A stretch of 44,177 nucleotides of DNA from Batkoa obscura (Eukaryota; Entomophthoromycota; Entomophthoromycetes; Entomophthorales; Batkoaceae). The position numbers were made by a program, and so were the translations under genes. The DNA lies in the NCBI GenBank assembly GCA_030770535.1, contig JASVEC010000134.1, positions 1-44,177 of the forward strand, written 5' to 3'. The notes under the pieces are model-generated. The model was given only the letters and a program-made list of their open reading frames with translations, was not told the origin of the DNA and did no database searches. This document shows, piece after piece, positions 43,005-44,177 of this stretch; the stretch's first letter is position 1, and each line of letters opens with the position of its first letter.

Positions 43005-43410
43005 GGATGACGATGATAATGAAGATTTTATAGTACTAATTTTGGAAAGATTAAACGTTCAAGCTAAAATTTGAGAGATCGATAACCAACCTCAGGCTCA
43101 ACTCAAAACTGAATCTCAAAATCAACGATTCGAATGTGTGATGATACTTAAAAGAAATATAATTTATATAGATGCTGGGAAGATAAGGATGATATCTTAT
43201 AGATAAAATTGCAGTTTTTAATTAACGTTACGTCTTATTGTATTAAATTTGTCTTCATTTTATTGAATAATAAATACTATCTTTTATTAATGTTTCATCT
43301 AATAAATTTATTGTTAATATAAACTTAATAGCATATTATTACATCATGACACCTAAAACTAATCAACAAACTAAAAATATTAATTTTGTAAAAACTAATT
43401 TTTAATAAGA
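43005..43410. other. Convergent 3' flanks
   Basis: A short A+T-rich region between the 3' ends of the methyltransferase pseudogene (+) and the BAR gene (-). Nothing else is seen. Confidence 0.5.
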
Positions 43411-44177
43411 TTAATTTGCTTGACTTTGACGATAAAGGGATTCATGGGTGACTTGAATTTCATCAATTTCAGGAGCAATATCAGCTAACAACTCATAAGC
43501 TTCTTTGTAAAAATCCATTTGAGCAGCTACTAACTCTGCCAAATTACGAAGTGGTTCTGGCTATTAGAAGTCAAAATATTATTATGTACTATTTTTATGA
43601 GTATGTTAATTACTTACATTATCAATGACTGTTCGCATTAATTCACTTGCTTCATCTACTGCAAGTACTAAAGCTTCTTCAGCATCATCTATTTCTTTTT
43701 TGGCCTATTTTCGTGTTAGTTGTATTCTTTGAGTTATTGTTAGTTATGATAGTTACTTGAGCTAATTTTTCTGGTTTAGCGTTTCTATGTTTGGATCTTA
43801 ACCCATCCAACTCGAGTCTTAAATTAGTTACATTTCGACGAGCTTTCTAAAGAAACATTAATAAAGAACCATCCACGATATCATATTTTAACTCACCATA
43901 GCTAATTGAATAGTTGTATTTAAAGTAGAGTTTAATGGGGTTAATACTTGTTTTTGAATAGTTTGATTCTATTTAAATAAATAAAAGATTAATTGATTTA
44001 AAATACTATCATTAATATTATTACCATTCTTGTCTTACTATCACCTATTTTATCTTCTACCGAACCGAATTTCATTAAAACGGTACCTAGAAAAATTAAC
44101 CAAATTCTAACAAACTAAACTAAATTTAAATTACCGAAAGGCTCATCAGTTCCTAGTACACCAGCACCTTCAAATGC
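43411..44177 (-). CDS. BAR-domain protein (endophilin/GVP36-like), 3' part
   Basis: The 5' end lies beyond the window. Six exons are visible from 5' to 3': 44177-44135, 44086-44025, 43968-43897, 43846-43757, 43704-43618 and 43560-43411. All splice junctions are GT...AG and keep phase, with introns of 48-57 nt. The encoded ~171 residues start AFEGAGVLGTDEPFG and contain KARRNVTNLRLELDGLR, KHRNAKPEKLAQAKKEID and NPEPLRNLAELVAAQ, ending SLYRQSQAN. The order LG..L..FG, KARR, R.K....AKPEK, then a long helix with PEPL is typical of the curved coiled-coil BAR dimer in endophilins and yeast Gvp36. These proteins sense or bend membranes in endocytosis and Golgi-vacuole traffic. No SH3 domain follows; the protein ends soon after the last BAR helix. 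The frame is clean throughout. Confidence 0.85.

Overview
The window looks like a nuclear fragment of an early-diverging fungus. By eye it is strongly A+T-rich. Genes are sparse and some carry many short (about 43-58 nt) GT...AG introns. The gene set is fungal, and it includes rhodopsin-like (class A) seven-helix receptors, which in fungi are mainly known from early-diverging lineages. A zoopagomycete or entomophthoralean such as Conidiobolus would fit, but this is an inference and nothing in the window proves it.

Layout. 0-5.8 kb: an ethylmalonyl-CoA decarboxylase (ECHDC1)-like gene (+), a small gene of unknown function (-), and a long gene-free stretch with a decayed tandem repeat. 5.8-16.2 kb: a minus-strand tandem array of four related seven-helix receptors in the order broken, intact, broken, intact. 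It is peppered with about 100-bp inverted-repeat elements (MITEs), and two ~1-kb tracts are nearly identical. 16.2-28.5 kb: a MITE-free block with an intronless hexose transporter (+), a kinesin-5-like stalk/tail gene with no motor domain (+), a 14-exon importin-alpha-like armadillo gene (-) and a fifth, distinct rhodopsin-like receptor (+). 28.5-38.9 kb: a repeat-rich segment with many MITEs and four copies of a ~462-bp LTR-like repeat in alternating orientation. One gene sits inside it, a biotin-pathway KAPA synthase (bioF, -) ending in a possible peroxisomal signal. 39.3-43.0 kb: the wreck of a DNMT1/DIM-2-type cytosine-5 DNA methyltransferase (replication-foci domain, BAH domains, catalytic domain) with a MITE inserted before its last motif. 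43.4 kb to the end: the 3' part of an intron-rich BAR-domain gene (-).

The genes do not form an operon or an obvious cluster. The unusual content is the receptor array, the motorless kinesin-5 tail, and the repeat landscape. The MITEs have TIRs beginning TGGGGATGT and mostly TA flanks. One copy has a matching empty site in the window, one lies in a receptor pseudogene and one lies in the dead methyltransferase. Three apparent frameshifts in otherwise well-formed kinesin-tail and importin-like genes each look like one missing base, two of them in poly-A runs. They may be sequence errors rather than gene death.
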